From assembly GCF_027620315.1 (NCBI RefSeq), contig NZ_JAPNNL010000025.1:1-56918 (forward strand): a stretch of 56,918 bases of DNA, written 5' to 3'. The number at the start of each line of letters is the position of its first letter. Within the stretch, counting starts at the first letter, position 1. Shown in pieces: positions 55,942 through 56,918 of the stretch. The notes beneath the pieces are model-generated. The model worked only from the letters and a program-made list of their open reading frames with translations, did no database searches and was not told where the DNA came from. Origin of the DNA: Nonomuraea corallina. Lineage in GTDB: Bacteria; Actinomycetota; Actinomycetes; Streptosporangiales; Streptosporangiaceae. A program made the position numbers and the translations under genes.

Positions 55942-56918
55942 TCACGAGCGCGTACGCACGCAGACGGCCGTGACCCCGAACAGCGCCACGTCCCCGCCTC
56001 CCGTGATCGTCAGCCTGGGACGGGCACGCAAAGGGGCGCTGAACGTGTCCACGTCGACGCCGGACGTCAGACCGGACGCGCCGTTGGCCGAACCGTCGAA
56101 GACGTTGCCCGCGTCGCGCCCGCCCCCCTGCGGCGCCAGCGGGCCGGAGCCGAGCGATACCCGGTCACCCCTCAGACCGCCGTCCCCCGCCCAGGCGACC
56201 AGCTGCACCCGGGCGGGCGCACCGGCGGGTTCGAGCCCGTCGAGCGGCACCCGCAGGGCCGGCGCGCCGCCGCCGACGACCTGCACGGCGTCGAGGACCA
56301 CCGCGTTCCCGTACGGGGCCGCCGGGTCGGTGGTGACGACCACGAGGCTCCAGCCCGCGTGGCCCCGGCCACCCAGCGGCGGGTCGGCGGCCCACCACGT
56401 CCCGCTCTTGGCCGCGCCCGCCACCAGTCCGGTCACGTCGGCGAACGCCTGGTAGGCGGGGCCATGAGGCAGGTTCCGCCAGGTGACCCGGCTGGGCCGC
56501 ACGGTCACGTGGCGGCCTCTGCCGGGCGGTTTCAGCCTGATCGGTCCGGCTCGTTCGGCGGTGGCCGACCAGTAGAGGCCCGCCCACAGCACGCTCCCGC
56601 CCTCGGGCAGGGAGAGCCGGGCGGCGCTGGAGGCGTCGGTCCTCGGTGACCGGTCGGCGTCGAGCGGCCGCGTCGGCGACCGTCCGCCGTCGCGCCGCTT
56701 CGGCTCCGTGCAGCCTCGACGCCAGAGGGGGCAGGTCAGCAGGGCGTTCCCGACCGCTCTGACCGTCACCTTCCCGTCAGCGGCGAACCTCGCCGGAGCG
56801 CCGGACTCCCGCACGCCCGCCGAGGCCCGCCCACTCAGCCGCAGCGCCCCCGCCTCGACCCGCAGCCTCGGCCCCGCCCCGACCGGCGCGTCCCGCGCGA
56901 CCCGCACCCGCAGGAAGG
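55942..56918 (-). CDS. Secreted/surface DUF11-DUF3344-like protein (partial)
   Basis: The frame is open through the right edge, so the N-terminus is outside the window. The visible 325 residues begin FLRVRVARDAPVGAG, like the end of a DUF11 domain. They continue with a beta-sandwich module (VRAVGNALLTCPLW; GSVLWAGLYWSATAERAGP; AYQAFADVTGLVAGA; GWSLVVVTTDPAAPYGNAVV) typical of large exported actinomycete proteins. Two Cys pairs suggest disulfides. It is divergent from nothing visible; 178 bp separate it from the NYN gene start region. Confidence 0.7.
   Translation of the reverse strand, partial: FLRVRVARDAPVGAGPRLRVEAGALRLSGRASAGVRESGAPARFAADGKVTVRAVGNALLTCPLWRRGCTEPKRRDGGRSPTRPLDADRSPRTDASSAARLSLPEGGSVLWAGLYWSATAERAGPIRLKPPGRGRHVTVRPSRVTWRNLPHGPAYQAFADVTGLVAGAAKSGTWWAADPPLGGRGHAGWSLVVVTTDPAAPYGNAVVLDAVQVVGGGAPALRVPLDGLEPAGAPARVQLVAWAGDGGLRGDRVSLGSGPLAPQGGGRDAGNVFDGSANGASGLTSGVDVDTFSAPLRARPRLTITGGGDVALFGVTAVCVRTRS

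Overview
The window is very GC-rich with strong codon-position bias. It carries actinobacterial hallmark genes: a WhiB protein, a MarP-type CvpA-protease, a paired ArsA-like ATPase operon, a conservon-type sensor kinase, an AfsR/SARP regulator and HAMP-array kinases. It is chromosomal DNA of a large-genome filamentous actinomycete, most plausibly Streptosporangiaceae (Nonomuraea-like); the genus is an inference from gene content, not from an alignment.

Region A (1-14.7 kb) is a conserved actinobacterial block. Its order closely follows the M. tuberculosis Rv3669-Rv3683 neighbourhood as I remember it: holin-X-like membrane protein, EphE-like hydrolase, MarP, NUDIX, endonuclease III, Crp, MBL-fold hydrolase, NUDIX, RidA, a DUF4177 peptide, two ArsA-like ATPases, WhiB4, PonA2, YqeY and a metallophosphoesterase. 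It ends at a tRNA-Pro(CGG) gene with its own terminator.

Region B (14.9-30.1 kb) is accessory in character. It holds a cysteine desulfurase-methyltransferase fusion with a divergent XRE-type regulator, secreted orphans, a ClC antiporter, a CmtR-like ArsR repressor with a CDF metal exporter and a palindromic operator, a DUF1232 protein, two poorly known proteins, an AfsR/SARP-type regulator, a TetR regulator next to a vestigial SDR C-terminus, and a sulfotransferase. Several short gene remnants suggest repeated insertion and deletion here.

Region C (30.4-48 kb) mixes metabolism and signalling. It holds a secreted PQQ-type sugar dehydrogenase with FnIII and CBM2 modules behind a GAAAGTTTC palindrome, a class I lysyl-tRNA synthetase, a glycosyltransferase, a ketopantoate-reductase-like enzyme, an orphan CvnA-like kinase, an MBL hydrolase, a small zinc-ribbon protein, a short Rho paralogue with a C-rich leader, a sugar ABC importer without an ATPase, an RlmA-type rRNA methyltransferase, and an S9-peptidase homologue that has lost its catalytic Ser and His.

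Region D (47.7-56.9 kb) is a signalling module: a GAF-SpoIIE phosphatase divergent from a seven-repeat HAMP hybrid histidine kinase and its translationally coupled response regulator (OsaA/OsaB-like). After it come a NYN-domain protein with a long Gly-Ser-His-Ala-Thr repeat linker and a secreted/surface protein cut by the window end.

The best candidates for undescribed biology are the desulfurase-methyltransferase fusion, the short Rho paralogue with its rut-like leader, the NYN protein with the His-rich repeat, and the pseudo-peptidase.
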